A stretch of DNA of 64,000 nucleotides from Voacanga thouarsii (GCA_026120185.1 JANUWF010002342.1:6061501-6125500), one strand, 5' to 3'. Counted from the first letter of the stretch, positions 36,878 to 49,471 are shown. The notes: a model not told the origin generated them from the sequence alone. Numbers and translations are program-made.

Positions 36878-37191
36878 CTAGTAAAAAAAAAAAGTTAGCT
36901 TAAAATAATAATAAGTAAAAAGTTAGTTAAAAAAAAAAAAAAAGGTTTTGAGTTAAGAAAAAAAAAAAGCTTTTTGCGTCCAAAAAAAAAAAATCTAAGT
37001 GCATAAACAAACAAAAATGGGGTTTACGAAAAAAGATTGAGAAAACAAAAGTCAACTTCAAAATAAGACGAAAAAAAAGGGAGTTTGCGGAAAAAAAAGG
37101 GCAAGATTGGCGGCGGTGCAATTCGGCTACTGTAGCACCGCAATTTTGCAAGCAAATTCCGAAATTGAAAAAAAAAAAAAAAAGAGCTTAC
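36878..37191 (-). other. Candidate leader intron of the antisense PMD ORF
   Basis: On the minus strand a donor GCA|GTAAGC starts at 37191, followed by T-rich tracts and an acceptor after TTTTTTTTTTTACTAG ending at 36878. The PMD ATG is 8 bases into the next exon. The length (314 bp) and T-richness are plant-intron-like. Inferred only from the sequence. Confidence 0.45.
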
Positions 37192-37292
37192 TGCTGCGGC
37201 AGAAATTGCTCCCAACGATTGCAGGGATCTTCAAATTGAGACCATGAAGATTTCCTCAAATTGGTGTGGGAAAATTGATGAAGATTGAAGCC

Positions 37293-37300
37293 TTTTTATA
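37293..37300 (-). promoter_or_regulatory. Candidate TATA box for the antisense PMD transcript
   Basis: Minus-strand TATAAAAA in CCCTTATAAAAAGGCTTC, about 100 bp before the candidate splice donor and outside the 3' LTR. It would place a start site near 37265. Confidence 0.45.
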
Positions 37301-37615
37301 AGGGCCAAAAATCACATTTTTCAAATCCTATAAGAATTCTAATTCTTAATTAAAAGATTTTAATTGAGATTTAAATTTAAATTCAAGAATTTTGATTGGT
37401 GGATTCAAGAAATATGATTCCTATCCAAAATTGGATTTCAAATCTTTTCATTAATTTCTTATAGGAATAGAAAAGGAATTCTATTTTATTAAGGAATTAA
37501 TAAAAAAAAAAAAGCTTTTATATTAATTTCTAATTAAATTGAGAAATTAATATTTTAAATACTTCAAGCCTTGTTTCCAAATTCTTTTAACAAAATTTTT
37601 TTCCCTCAAGTCTTT

Positions 37616-37628
37616 AAGTGGGGGCATT
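37616..37628 (+). promoter_or_regulatory. Polypurine tract of the Tat element
   Basis: AAGTGGGGGCATT ending exactly at the 3' LTR. AAGTGGGGGCAT is the usual Tat-type PPT. Confidence 0.88.
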
Positions 37629-38497
37629 TGTAGACAAGGAATTTTGGGATAAAATATATTTTCAAGATTAAAAGAAAATTATATATTTTAGTCTTGATTA
37701 ATTAAAATTAATTCATGAATAAATATAATTATTCTTGAATTAATATAATTGGGCTATCATTAAAAGCCCATTAAATCCAATGGATTATGAAATTGGACAA
37801 TTAAAATTGGGCTATTATTAATGGTCCATTTTACATTAAATCCAATATATTATGGATTAAATGAAATTGGACTAGGCCCTAAAATTGGACTTTTACAAAT
37901 CTCATAATCCAAATATAATGTGGATTAAATGAGATTGGGCCAAAATATAAATTAAGCCCAGGTCATCTTAAACCCAAGTCCATTAGGGTTTGTTGGGAGG
38001 CTCTTCCAAAATCCCACATCGACTATTTATGCTAAAGTCAAGGGATTTTTAGCCTATAAATAAGGTCTTCCTTCAATGGTTCAAGGGACCCCTAGATCCT
38101 CAAGCTCAAGCTTCAACAAACAAGAGGCATCGCAAGTTTCAAGCATTCAAGCTCCATCAAATTCAAGGTTCAGAAACTTCATCAAATTCAAGGTTCATAA
38201 TCGTCATCAAATCAAGGTTCAGAATCTTCTTCAAATTTCAAGGCGTTCATCTTGCTCTGCATCAAACAAGTCTCGAAGGCTTGGCAATCAAGTGTTCATT
38301 ATCAAATCCCGTTCGATCCGAGATCAAGCTCTTCAGCCCTCGAATCAACGTTTTTCAAAAAGAGAAGAATCGGAGGACTCATCCTGCAATTTAGGACATT
38401 TTCGGAGATTTGTAACCACTTCTCATATTTACTAAATACTTTGTAAATTTCGATATTTTTCTTGTCTCATTTGCAGACTTGAAATTTGTCGTCTACA
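37629..38497 (+). repeat. 3' LTR of the Tat element
   Basis: 869 bp, near-identical by eye to the 5' LTR except for single copy of the 52-bp block and scattered substitutions. Confidence 0.95.
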
Positions 38498-38502
38498 AGC
38501 GT

Positions 38503-39727
38503 AGTTTCTTTTTAGATCAAAATTTGGCAATTACAAGTTGTATTTCTTTTGGGAACTGAATTGGACACGGAAAAAGGACTCTTGTAGGTACTTTTTGGCA
38601 ATCTAAACACCTATAAATACAAGAGAATAGCACCTATTAAATTATTTTTCACTCTATGTAATTAGAAAACTCCTAGAGAGTCTCAAGAACACCAAAATTA
38701 AGGAGGATCAAGGAGAATTCTTGAAGAAGAAGAGGAGGTTGATCAAAAAGGTTTCAAGGAAGTGGTAGAAGGTTTACTTGTCTATGAGTAATTTCTTTTC
38801 CTTTTCTTTGTAATTTATTATAAATTTAATTTTATTATGTTTTAATTGTATTTGAAGGTTGAACCTTAAGTTTATATTCATAGATTGAATTTTTTTTGAT
38901 CAAGTGATTCCAACTTCAAATATTTGATTATCGGAATTTATTGTTTCGTTGAATTGATTAGTTATTTTCTAACTAACTCGAGAGAGAGGTTAGGAAAGTG
39001 GTACCAACTTATTAATTCAATACTTGTTGTCTCTTAATTAACTCGAAAGAGAGGTTAAGGGTAAAGATTAGGTAATCAAAGAGAGATTAATTTCACCTAG
39101 AGATAGGGTTTTTTGTTTCTTCTATAAAGATTGTAGAGTTACCTAGAGATAGGGACATTAATTTTTTATTTGAGAGTTAAGAATATTACCTAGAGATAGG
39201 GATATTGTTACTTTCATAAATTGAGTTGTTCTTAATGCTTCTTAAATTTAATTAGGAAGGTAGAGATACCCTTTTAATTAATCTAAGAATAGGAATTTCA
39301 TAACTCGAGAGAGAGTAAATTCACCTTTTAAACTCATATTAGTATTTAGATTGGGAGTTAATAGATTTAAAATATTTCCTTTTACTTGATATAAATTTGG
39401 TGCGATTTCTTTATTGCATATTTTTTCTCCTTATTCTTACTCCTTGATTATCTTTATGACTTTTCTTGTATGAACTTGATCTATTGTCTCGTATATTAGG
39501 TTAATTGTTTATTTATTTATATTTCTTTATTTTATTTGCTAATAATAAAGATTTAGATAAAGTAAAATACGAGTCTAACTTCCTGTGGATTCAATACTTG
39601 CTATTCTCGATACTATATGATGGGTATACATGTACATATGTATGGTTTTAGTGGTGAGCATTTTAATTAAAACTTGACTAATTATGGACTTTGTTGGTAA
39701 TTTTCCTATACTAAAAAACATGCATCG
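38503..39727 (+). repeat. 3' LTR of the LARD-type element, second part
   Basis: Resumes immediately after the second Tat TSD copy and matches 22306-23527 of the 5' LTR to its end (CATGCATCG; last base changed from A to G). The 3' LTR TATA is at 38612-38619. No gene. Confidence 0.88.
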
Positions 39728-39732
39728 AATAT

Positions 39733-40060
39733 TATAACAATGAATTTTCCTTTTTGAAAAAAAAAAAAATACCCTCTTGAAAGAATTTAATTTTAATTTG
39801 GAGTTGGGTTTAGTTTGTTAATTAATAAGTCTTGGTCAAATTTCGTGTCAAGACCAATTTTGACTACTTGACCCAATTTCATTATTTAACCCAAGACTTA
39901 TATCCAAGTTCATGGATCATTTTGACCCATCAAAATACCTTTCATCTTAGCCCTTGAATTTAGGGTAAATTTAAATGAACTCATCTCAACCCTTGGATAC
40001 ACAAAACCCTAGCATAAAATCATTTTTATCCCTTCCATTTCACCTTAGCTGGCCACTATC
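39733..40060 (+). other. Unassigned DNA between the two large nests
   Basis: AT-rich, no ORF. It reads like a 5' untranslated or LTR sequence (AAACCCTAGC, TTCACCTTAGCTGGCC) and is continuous with 62818-64000 once Sirevirus copy 2 is set aside. Confidence 0.4.
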
Positions 40061-40065
40061 TCTTC

Positions 40066-40203
40066 TGAAAAATCTTAGAGGGGGGTGAATAAGGTTTTTG
40101 GCAAACTAAAATTTTTTGAATCATCTGATATGCAGAACAACAATGATCATCAAGATTCTTGAACCAATTTTATGGTAACAAAGAAAGCTATCCAAGAACT
40201 TTT

Positions 40204-40252
<49 letters not shown>

Positions 40253-41279
40253 GATTCAGACTAGAAATGGAAATGCAATTCACTAAGAAAAGAGATGAGA
40301 CACAGTATTATAGTAGTTCGATCTTCCAAGATCTACGTCCACTACCTTAAGCTCACATTTATGGATTTTCAACCAGATTTCATTTACTCCACTTAATGAA
40401 ATCAAATAATATCACATACAAAAGAGGATCACCACACTAGGTTATTCAAAACATCTCAAACAAACAATCACAACAAGGTTCACCCTAACTGGGTTTTACA
40501 CTACAACCTTGCACTACCATAGAACTTGAATATCAATGAAACAGAAAAGAGCTCACTTATTTAAGTACATGTTCACTAAGATACAAAGAACAAATACTTT
40601 TACCTTTGACACAATATGAATTCACTTTGAAGCTTTTTTATAAAAGGAGATTTTTGAAAACGTTGAGCAATAGTGTTTCTTCGAAGAATGTTTCAAAAAT
40701 TTTATGTCTAATCTTACTTAGAGGCTATTTATAGAGCCAAAAACTGAAGTGCCAACGGCTATTAAAACAGCTATAATTTTTCTGTTAAAGTTATTCATAT
40801 TTTGGACTCAGGTTTCAAACAATGATGCATCCAAAAGGTTAGTCCAAAATGGCACTAATTTAGGCAGAAACATTTCAACATAGTTTACAGGATTTTGGAC
40901 AAATCTTTTAAATCCAAACTACTCAATCCAAAATTCTGAGATTTTCAAAACTTTGAAATCTTCTCCTTTGTGTGCTTCAAGGTAAGATCAATTGAATCAA
41001 AAGGTAAAGAGACATAGGAATTAATAGAAATACCTTAATAACACTTCCTAGTCTAAATTTCTTCTTATAAGGACTTCTTGGTATGCAACTCATATGCTTT
41101 GATCTTCTTTTTTATCTTCCTTACTTGAATTCAATTACTGAAGAGTTTCCAAACAATCATATCTGAATACCTTAGAAGAATAGAGGTCAAACATGTCCTA
41201 TCACAATAGATTACACAAGTTAGTTCATATCAACGTTTGTCATAAGTCAAAACATAGGAAAAAGCCCTTAGGGCTAACA
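40066..41279 (-). repeat. 3' LTR of Sirevirus copy 2
   Basis: 1,214 bp, TGAAAAATCTTAGAGG...AGGGCTAACA. TATA at 40726-40733 (minus). It is related to the copy 1 LTRs but clearly diverged, for example in the first 150 bp, so it is a different subfamily. Confidence 0.92.
40207..40249. repeat. (TA)n microsatellite in Sirevirus copy 2 3' LTR
   Basis: About 21 TA units. The 5' LTR has a TA run at the same place (61744-61781) of different length. Copy 1 LTRs lack it. Confidence 0.95.
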
Positions 41280-42515
41280 ATCTTTTCCTTTTTGAGTGAT
41301 GACAAACATAAAAAAAAAAATACTATGTATTAAGTGAACATGTTGATCAAGAGAGATGCTAAAAAATGCAATCTCTCATTATAAGTCTCAAAAAGAGCTT
41401 ATGAGATATATGATTTTAAAGCATTTGCTCGTAAGCATAACTCAATGAACCTAAAGCCTTTCCTATCTCCATATGAATATTCAAAATGGTTTGATAAGGA
41501 AGACATAGCAGGCAAGTCATATGATAAGATGCTCCCCTTTAATATTTGCTTATATGAACATTTCAAAATAAGAGGGAAAAACAGAAATCAAAATTTGTAC
41601 GTCCAAAACATATGTCCAAAACAGTTTTGCAAGTATGTATAAAATGTCTTTTTTAGAAATATATTTTAGATACAGGTTTTGAATATCCAAAAGGTATTCA
41701 ATTCAGTATGACTTATTAGACAAAGAATAGTTTAGATCAAGAAAATGAGTCTAAAACTCCCCCTGACACAATGCGCTTAAATAATGGATTTTCCAATCTT
41801 TCAAAGAATGTTTAAACAATCCATTTGACTGAATTTTTGATTTCGTCACAGAATCATAACCACTTTTAGTTTCAAAGATACATTCGGATTTTTGAGTGAC
41901 CATAAACTGATTATCAAATAGTTCATCAAATCAAGCTTATAGTCAGAAATTATCCCAATAATCAAAGCAAAAAATTTTCAATCATTTGTCAATAATTATA
42001 TCCAATAAATCAAACAGTTTCTAGAATAGTATCATATTATCAGTTCAACATCATAACCTGTAGTTCAGATCAAATCATATCAATTCTCCTCCTATAATAG
42101 TTTATATCAGGCATATCCTCATATAATAGTTTATATGGGTCGGTCTTAACCCATATTTTAGCTTAACCCATATATTAGCCATATCCCAGTCATTTCCTTA
42201 TATCAGTCATTCATACAGTCAATAGCCATATCCCAGTCATTTCTATATATCAGTCTTTCATATAGTCAATAGCCTAATCTTTTCTTCCCCTATGTCATCA
42301 ATCAAAAAGAAGAATATCAGAAAGAGAGTAGAAAATAATATGTAAAACATAGATAGATAGATAGATAGATAGATAGGAAATACGCATAATGTAAGGAATA
42401 TGCTGAAAATAAACAATTATCCCGAAGCATAATCTAAAAATAGAAAGGTAAATTGTTCAATTTTCAGAAAGTAAATTGTTTGAGAGATATCTAAATATTA
42501 TTCTGCCCAATAGAT
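41280..42515 (-). other. Sirevirus copy 2 3' untranslated region with repeats
   Basis: The PPT next to the LTR is degraded (minus AAAAAGGAAAAGA at 41281-41293). It contains a 47-bp tandem duplication (42177-42223 and 42224-42270, AGCCATATCCCAGTCATT), a shorter TCATATAATAGTTTATAT duplication near 42090-42136, and an (AGAT)6 microsatellite at 42351-42376. A second PPT-like tract with TGATGACA lies near 42280-42300. No gene. Confidence 0.7.
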
Positions 42516-43336
42516 CTGCTTAGAAGATGTTAATAGTTTCAGCTTTCAAACTAGCACCCTTCTTAGAGTGTTGACCCACAATTCTATTGGATTTTCTCTT
42601 TGCCACAACGTACTTCTGTTGCTTTTCAGATGATTTTAGTTTAGGAGAAGCAGAAGTTGCTACTGTTTTCTTGATTGGAGATGGTTTCTGAGCAGGCTCA
42701 GGAGCATGTTCTTTCTCTGCAATAGGCAGATCAGATTCTTCCTCCAAGATAGGTTCGTCATTTTCTTGAGCAGATAAGATTAGGTAAGATACTAGTGCAG
42801 TAGATTTTGCAGACATTTCAACTGCAGATATTCAATTTCCAAGACTACGAAGTTCAAAGCTAAGAATATCTAATTTCATAGCTAGAGAGTTAATGGAATC
42901 CAGTATACTCTCAGATAAGCTTGCATCATTTTCTTTCCCCTTGGTAGAAGATTCTGCCTGAGGATCATCATCAAATTTTCTTTTTGTTCCTGTACTAGGA
43001 ACAGACTTTCCTTCATCTTTGATTTTCATCAAATTTTCTCTTTCCTTTCCTGCAGTGTCTCTCAATAGTTTCCATTCATTATTTACTCTCACATAACCCA
43101 TCATTTCAAAAGAATCAAAGCTGTAAAAATTTATCTTGGATGGATCACTAGGAATAGAATTTAAATCAACTTGAAAATAACTAACACTTTGGACAACAAA
43201 TTTCCATAAGACAGAGCTTTACTTGAAGTGTTCCTTGATTGTAGCATCAATTTTGTAGCTAAAAATCCGAAGTTTATCTGCCTACTCTCAGCTAGGGCCC
43301 ACATGATGACCATTTGCAGAATGCTTATGGAGGTCT
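42516..43336 (-). pseudogene. C-terminal part of the Sirevirus copy 2 post-pol ORF
   Basis: Continuation of 53650-54367 beyond the Tekay-like insertion. It includes ISILQMVIMWALAES, NFGFLATKLMLQS, then (43104-42832) GYVRVNNEWKLLRD with a Lys/Glu helix and LSESILDSINSLAMKLD, and (42816-42520) an acidic stretch followed by a basic tail KRKSNRIVGQHSKKGA. Frameshifts separate the three pieces. The basic tail is shared with copy 1 and could be a nuclear-localisation or nucleic-acid-binding segment (inference). Confidence 0.7.
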
Positions 43337-46300
43337 TGTAACACCCCGCTACCTAGGCCCGCCAGGGCCGGGGATGTCGCCCCGTCCAAAGGATAAGGGG
43401 TCTTTATAACTAGGTCACACAAATAAAATGGCGGAATAAAAATAATACTCTAACTTAAAATTTATTAAAACCCAGGATGAATCCAAGAATTCCCAAAAGA
43501 AAAACAAATCCATAAATAAAATCATCCACTCTCAACTCCCCAAAGCAATACATAAAAATAAAAGACAACATTCTCTTCCAAGGTAGATAACACTAGCTAC
43601 TCATCCCCACAGCAGGATCGACCTGAAATCATGGTAAAAAGGTGATGAGACAGAAATCTCAGTAAGTTGTGTGTGCTTTGGGTGTTCAGTGAAAACAGTT
43701 CGTGGATGCAAAGTGAGAAATTTTTATAAGAGAAATATTGGCAAACAATAAACATTAGTCAAAAGTAAGAGTGGTGTTTTCCTCTTTTTGAAACCATACA
43801 AGTGCATAATAAAATCAACCACTCATAAAGGTGGTCATTGGTTACCACACGTTGGGCCCCATAACCATACAACGGTCAGAATGCCACACTTTGTACAGAC
43901 TAACAAAAGAAATACTGGTAAGCAATGAATGATGTTCAAAAATAAGAGTGGCGTTTTGGCTTTCAAACTATACAGGTACAATAAAATCAACCACTCAAAA
44001 AGGGTAATAATGGGTTACCACACGTTGGGCCCCATGTCCACATGGTCAGTATGCCACACTTTGTGCAGACTGACAAAAGGTAGGTGATCGGCCTACCGGG
44101 CAAGATACTCCTCCTTCTCTATACCCGAACAACAACCGGGTGTCCATTCCGGTATAACACAGTCACTTGACTGAAAAGAACACTGCTAGCTCGGACCGAC
44201 ATGACTAAGTAGTACTGACGTTTCTCTAAGTTGAGCTTATCTTCTGGAGGTGGCCTCCTGCCAGAAGACTCACTATTGCTCTTCAAAACTAGTACTACCA
44301 GTCTACCCCTGTTGAGTACTCAACGTAACGTATCCCACTTGGGAAAAATGAACAAAACATAGTTCCACTTAAAAATGGCAATTAAGGATTTCCAAAGTTT
44401 AGGGCAAAACTGGTTTTAGAAAGAATTTTAGGTTTTGAGTAAAACCGCCCCTTGATTTGCAAATAATTTATTTGTCTAAAATGAGAATGGAAATAATCAT
44501 CAATTGACTTTACAGAAATGAGTGACCATGCACTCTACATTTGGCTTGCCATAAAAAAAAAATCATTTTTCATCAAACAAGTTTTATGCAGGAGTTTACC
44601 TGATCCATGCTCACAACAAAGGTCTCCAACAGTTGACCTACGGGGTAAATACAAACCACAATCAAACTCAAGCCAAAGATTCACTTTCACAAATAAAACT
44701 AACTCAACTTACTACAATCATGTCCCTAGTGTCCTAAGATTTAATGCTCGATAATAAATAAAAGAGTTTATAAAATAAATCTAGTTTGATATTAAAGTAA
44801 TTAGAGTTTGGGAAATAGGTACTAATAAGTTGAAGGTTTAAATCTTGCTAAAATAATTTAGAGTTTATTTGATGAAAAATCCTAGGTGGAATTAGGTAAA
44901 ATAATGATTTATTAATAATTTAGTTGTTAGAGATTAATTGATAATTAAAATTAGTTGAAAATAAATTTTAATGGGTCTTGATTAAAAGATACTAAATAAA
45001 TTTTAGCAGGTTTTGATTAAAAGATAATAATTAAATTTTAATAGTAAATATTTTACTTATTATGATTATTTTCATAAAAGGCTTTATTTGAAATTATCAT
45101 TTTATATATAATATCTATATATTTTATTTTTCTAGAAAAAGCTATTATCTATTTGACCAAAATATCCTTATTATATATATAATATTCTAAATCTACCCTT
45201 CTTAGGGTTTTTTTGAACTTAGCAAAATCATATTATTAAATATTTTATTCATGAAATAAAAATTATCTTAGGGACTTTTAGATCATGATCATATTTCTAT
45301 AGCTAACCACAATCATGAACATATAGAATCCTTCAATTCATCAAATCATTCAAATCATGCATATAAGCATAGATCTAACGATATCAAGACATGATCTAAC
45401 CTTTTCTAGCATAAATATGATCATGGCTTCAATAATCCAACTCGCATATAAATCCTATTCACCAAAGGTGGCATAATCTCTAGCATATTTTATCACAAAC
45501 ACTGCCTATGACATGCATCATGCCTCAAATCATCATACTATCAACCAAGACAATCCTTCCATGCATACATCCCATCTCCTTCACAATCATACATATATTC
45601 ATGCTTCAACCCCAACAATACATACATAAATCCTATCTCCATCCACCTTCTAACAACATCACCCTAAAGACATGAATTTAGGATTTAAAAGAAAGATGGA
45701 AGGCACTTACTTGGTTGATGAATGCCTTGAAGGAGTTTATAATGGATCTCAATTCCTAGATGTCTAACTTTGTCCAAGGGAGATGGCGAAAACATGATCA
45801 TGAGAGGAGAAGCCATCCGGCCAAGAGAAGGGAGGTTCGGCCATGAGAGAGAGAGAGAGAGAGACCATTAGCATGTTTATTCACATATGTTCTCACTAGA
45901 GATCAAGATTAGAGAAGATGAAGTTGTTAGAACAAACTTTACCTTGAAGGTGTTCTTGAACCTTCACAGAATTTTCTGGTTTTGATCCGAAGTAGCGAGT
46001 TGATTTGTGGAGTTTGATGTTAAGAATGGTGTTGATGGACTCATGACAGTGATTAGGTCAAATCTGGAGATTTTAGAGAAGGTTTGAAGTGGTTTGGAGG
46101 GGTATTAGGTGAAAGGAAAAAGTAGGTGTTCTTGGTGCAGTGTGCGTATTCTTGAAGGTTGAAGGAATTTGAGAGAATTTGATTTGCAACTGCCGAATTT
46201 CTGTAGGGTTTAGGAGGTTGATTCTCTGATTTGGAAGGGAAAAGGAAATGCTAGTTGTTACAATCCTTGAAGAATATTTTTGGGAAGCAAATTTGGAAAC

Positions 46301-47779
46301 TAGATATCACAAGAATCTCTTTTATTATGGAAGAGCTTTTGGAAGTCTGCCATGGACGAATTTCTGGCAGTGTTTTGGCTGAATGAGAGCTGGTTGAAGG
46401 AGGCTTAGGGTAGGTGAAATAATGGAGTATAATGGTGAAGAGAAGGTCTGGTTGTTTGAGATATATTTTATGGAAAGTTGCTAAACTATGCTGGCTGGAA
46501 TTTTGGTAATCAATCAAGCATAATTGTAGGGATTTGTTGGAGAGATTTTCGGACAGCCATGGCTGAGTTTCGTGTAGAAGCTTAAGGGGAACAATGGAGC
46601 TCTGTTACTGAAGGTTTAAGGAAGGTTTATGCAGAATAAGGTTGGTGTTTCGGCTGGAAGAGAAATAGGGAACAAAGCTGGAAAATTTTCCTGCACAGAA
46701 TTTTCGCTGGGCAGAATTTTCTGGACAGATTTTCGGCTGCCATTTCCAGCCATCTTGCAGAGAGTTTGAAGGGGAATTTCAGGGGCTTTCATGGCTGGTT
46801 TCCAGCCTTCTTCATGAAGGAAAAACATGGCTAAGGTGCTGAATAAAATCTGGAAGAAAACAGCTTGGTTTCGGACCTCCAAAACTGCGAATCTGCCAGA
46901 AAATTTTCTGGTTTTGCACAGTATTTGTGCAATCCGAAAATGGCCAGAAAAAATCAGATTTCAAGCTGATCAAAAGGGCCATTTTCTGGCAGCATTTGGG
47001 AGAGTATAATGGTTAAGAATTTTGTCACCTTGAAAGCACACAAAGTTGAAAAAATTTCAGTTCTAAGCATGAAGGAAAATAAACCTAGTTAGAGTGAATT
47101 TTTAGAAAGTTCACTAAGGAATTTAATTCACTTAAAATCTTTCCCCCTCTTCCATTGTTTCGATCCATATGTTGTCTTTTACTAAGACATTTAGAACCTT
47201 CAAAGCCACAGTACATTGCTAGAATTTTTCTAGAATAAAATTGGCTTGAACAAAATGAACAAACTAATGAATTGAGAAATAGGAAAAATTAAGGATCAAG
47301 AGGAAATGAATTCCCCTTAGGAATTTTGTGTAGAGCAAAAGAGTAGGATTTGAAGACTCCTATATGTCTATCATAGGACAACATCTCTACCCTACTCCAA
47401 ACACCACTAAGGCCGAAAATGATACTTCCCAAGCAAAAATAAAATTTAGCCAAGCTAAAGCTCCTATAATGGAATTTGAACCCAAGACCTCAAGAATTAA
47501 TTCCAAAGCTCCAACCACTAAACCACAATAACTCTTATTCTTATTTTCCCCCTAAAAATATTTTCCTATTCAATCCTCAAGCTATCTCCCTTTTTCTACC
47601 TCAAGCAAAAATTACCATTTTGCCATTCTCACTCAATAATCATAATCAAGCCCTCTAGACTTTAAAACACAAATTTAAAGCACATAAAATCATACAAAAA
47701 TATATTTAAACATGCAAATAAATATGGTATGCATCCCAACCCCCTTACTCTAGGTTGGTTTTGACTGGGGTTTCACATC
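43337..47779 (-). repeat. 3' LTR of the Tekay-like element
   Basis: 4,443 bp, full length for the family. On the minus strand it begins TGTGAAACCCCAGTC and ends GCGGGGTGTTACA. A GA microsatellite lies near 45846-45864. The short ORFs here mirror those at 50495-53649 only because the DNA is duplicated, and are not called. Confidence 0.93.
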
Positions 47780-47793
47780 CTCCCCTCCTTAGA
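47780..47793 (-). promoter_or_regulatory. Polypurine tract of the Tekay-like element
   Basis: Minus-strand TAAGGAGGGGAGGA directly before the 3' LTR TGTGAAACC. Confidence 0.88.
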
Positions 47794-48285
47794 AGAATTT
47801 CGTCCCGAAATTCAGGCGTACTTCTATTTCAGATCAGGAAACTTCTGCTTAACCCACTCTTCTAATTCCCATGTGGCATCTCACGTTCCATGATTCTCCC
47901 ACTGAACCTTTAGCATCGGTATCTGCTTGTTCCGGAGACTCTTGATATTGCGGTCTAATATTCGCACGGGCTTCTCCACATAGCTCAGATTGGGTTGCAA
48001 CACCAACAGCTCATTATTTAGAACATGATCGAGATCAGCATTGTACTTCTTCAATTATGACACATGAAACACATCATGAATTCCCGTCAACCCATCTGGC
48101 AAATCGAGTCGGTATGCCACCGGTCCAATCCTTTCCTTTATTGGGAACGGCCTCAAATACCTCAAATTCAACTTTCCACACTTCTGTCCAACACATACTG
48201 AACCATTTGAATCTCCTACACTCTTAGTCTGGCCATACCGACTTTTCTGCTCAATGCATCAGCAACAATGTTAGCCTTCCCGGGT
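47794..48285 (-). pseudogene. RNase H tail and integrase C-terminus with chromodomain, Tekay-like
   Basis: Minus strand, several frames. At about 48285-48225 it reads PGKANIVADALSRK, the end of a chromovirus RNase H. After a deletion it reads GKLNLRYLRPFPIKERIG, VAYRLDLPDGLTGIHDVFHVS and a stop, then LKKYNADLDHVL, VEKPVRILDRNIKSLRNK and VKVQWENHG, a stop, and DATWELEEWVKQKFP. That is the GPY/F-type integrase end followed by a chromodomain-like segment, which in chromoviruses guides insertion to heterochromatin. At least two stops and missing RT/integrase core make it non-functional. Confidence 0.85.
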
Positions 48286-48288
48286 CTC

Positions 48289-49199
48289 CTACTCCTGGTT
48301 GGTAGGGCGCTTGTTGGATTGCTGCCTCTGGAAAGGTCCTTGCGGTTGCCTTGGTGGCTGGAAAGGCCTCATTGCCATTCTGTTGCGGTCCTCATTTTCT
48401 ATCCGGGTAGTTGCGTCTATGGGCCCTGAATAGATCATTGGAGGAGAAGGTTCTAACGCCTTCCTCAATTCCGGCCTCAATCCTTTAACAAACTGCCTTG
48501 TCCTATTCTGCTCGGTGTCCACTAATCTCTTGTAGTACTTCGATAGCTGGGTGAACCATGCTACGTACTAGGCCACTGACATGCCTCCCTACTTCAAATT
48601 CTGAAATTCGTCCTCTCGCTTTTCCACTACCCACTGAGGGATGTACTCAGCTCTGACAGCTTCGACGAAACTGTACCACGTCCATTCCTGCTCGACCATT
48701 TTCCTGTCGTCTTGAATCTGCTGCCACCATGCCCAAGCTAGGCCTCTCAAATGGAATGCTGCAAATTTAACCATCAGCTCCTCGATGTGTTGGAGCGTTG
48801 CAAATATATCCTCCATCTACTCGATCCATTGCTCTGCCTTTTGATCTTGCTCAACTTCGCCCAAGAAGACTGCAGCTGAAACTTCAAAAATCGCTCTAAT
48901 GCCTCATCTTCTCCCTTAGGGACCCTCTGCTCTGTCAAGGTTTGCAGAACCTCCACCATCTCACTGAATGCCTGTCCTATCGACATGTCATCCAGTGCTT
49001 CAGATCCCCATTCCGAATCTGGCTCGTTCTCATCCCCCCAATTAGGTGACGGCATTTGAGTCATCTCAAACTCTGGAGCTACAGGCTCTGCTTCCGGAAC
49101 TCTTCTGTTAATGTGGCTACACGGCGCTTGGGTGCCATTCTCAACCATGCCCAGATAATGAGTGTATGCATTCAAGTTTAAAATATTTTGGGCATACAT
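48289..49199 (-). pseudogene. Gag of the Tekay-like element, broken
   Basis: Three overlapping pieces on the minus strand: 49199-48774 (likely start at the internal MVENGTQAPC; acidic SEWGSEALDD then a Leu-rich segment), 48816-48589 (FAAFHLRGLAWAWWQQI, WYSFVEAVRAEYIPQWV, the Ty3/gypsy gag core) and 48522-48289 (RQFVKGLRPELRKALEPSPP, then Pro/Gln-rich). Frameshifts separate the pieces. The zinc knuckle expected next is missing because the deletion into RNase H begins at about 48287. Confidence 0.85.
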
Positions 49200-49468
49200 T
49201 CACATTCAGGTTTTAGTAAAAGAGAATCAGATGCAAGTTTTTGTACATGATCAGATAATAATGATATCTACTCATTTTAAAAGAAAATTTGATGATGTTA
49301 TTTAGAGGAAAACCAAGTAATAAATAAAACTCATGTTTTTCATAAAATCATGCTTTCATAAAGAAGGGGATTATCACACGCGATGCCCTTTTTTTCGGTA
49401 GAATAATCGAACCCTACCATCAACACGCTTCTTCGAAAAGAATAAATGAACAAAAGAATGCAAATCCC

Positions 49469-49471
<3 letters not shown>

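Larger units (their letters stand above)
26636..38497 (+). mobile_element. Tat-lineage Ty3/gypsy element
   Basis: Complete structure of 11,862 bp with TSD AGCGT at 26631-26635 and 38498-38502. LTRs are 26636-27559 and 37629-38497, both TGTAGACAAGG...TCGTCTACA. Order: 5' LTR, PBS, gag, protease, RT, RNase H, a second RNase H domain, integrase, 33-bp repeats, antisense plant-mobile-domain ORF, PPT, 3' LTR. RT before integrase marks Ty3/gypsy, and the second RNase H plus an antisense extra ORF are known Tat traits. It is probably the youngest large insertion here (well-matched LTRs, unbroken reading frame), but it is coding-defective. Confidence 0.95.
21979..39727 (+). mobile_element. Non-autonomous Athila-like LTR element (LARD type), split by the Tat element
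   Basis: TSD AATAT lies at 21974-21978 and 39728-39732. The 5' LTR is 21979-23527 (1,549 bp). The 3' LTR is 26309-26635 plus 38503-39727 (1,552 bp together), split by the Tat element. Net length without the Tat insertion is about 5.9 kb. A PBS-like sequence follows the 5' LTR, and a conserved-looking GAACAAGCAAGGCTTAAGTT stretch and a short PPT precede the 3' LTR. The 2.8-kb interior has no protease, RT, RNase H or integrase, so any movement needed proteins from another element. Confidence 0.88.

Noticed and set aside
36890..37185. Poly-A runs as the tail of a LINE or SINE insertion
   Set aside because: The runs lie inside the Tat element in the candidate antisense leader intron, with no TSD or LINE/SINE body beside them.
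46616..46882. 88-codon minus-strand ORF and similar ORFs at 46251, 47476, 52120 and 53347
   Set aside because: They recur at matching places only because the two LTRs of the Tekay-like element are duplicates. Solo LTR B shows no conserved frame.
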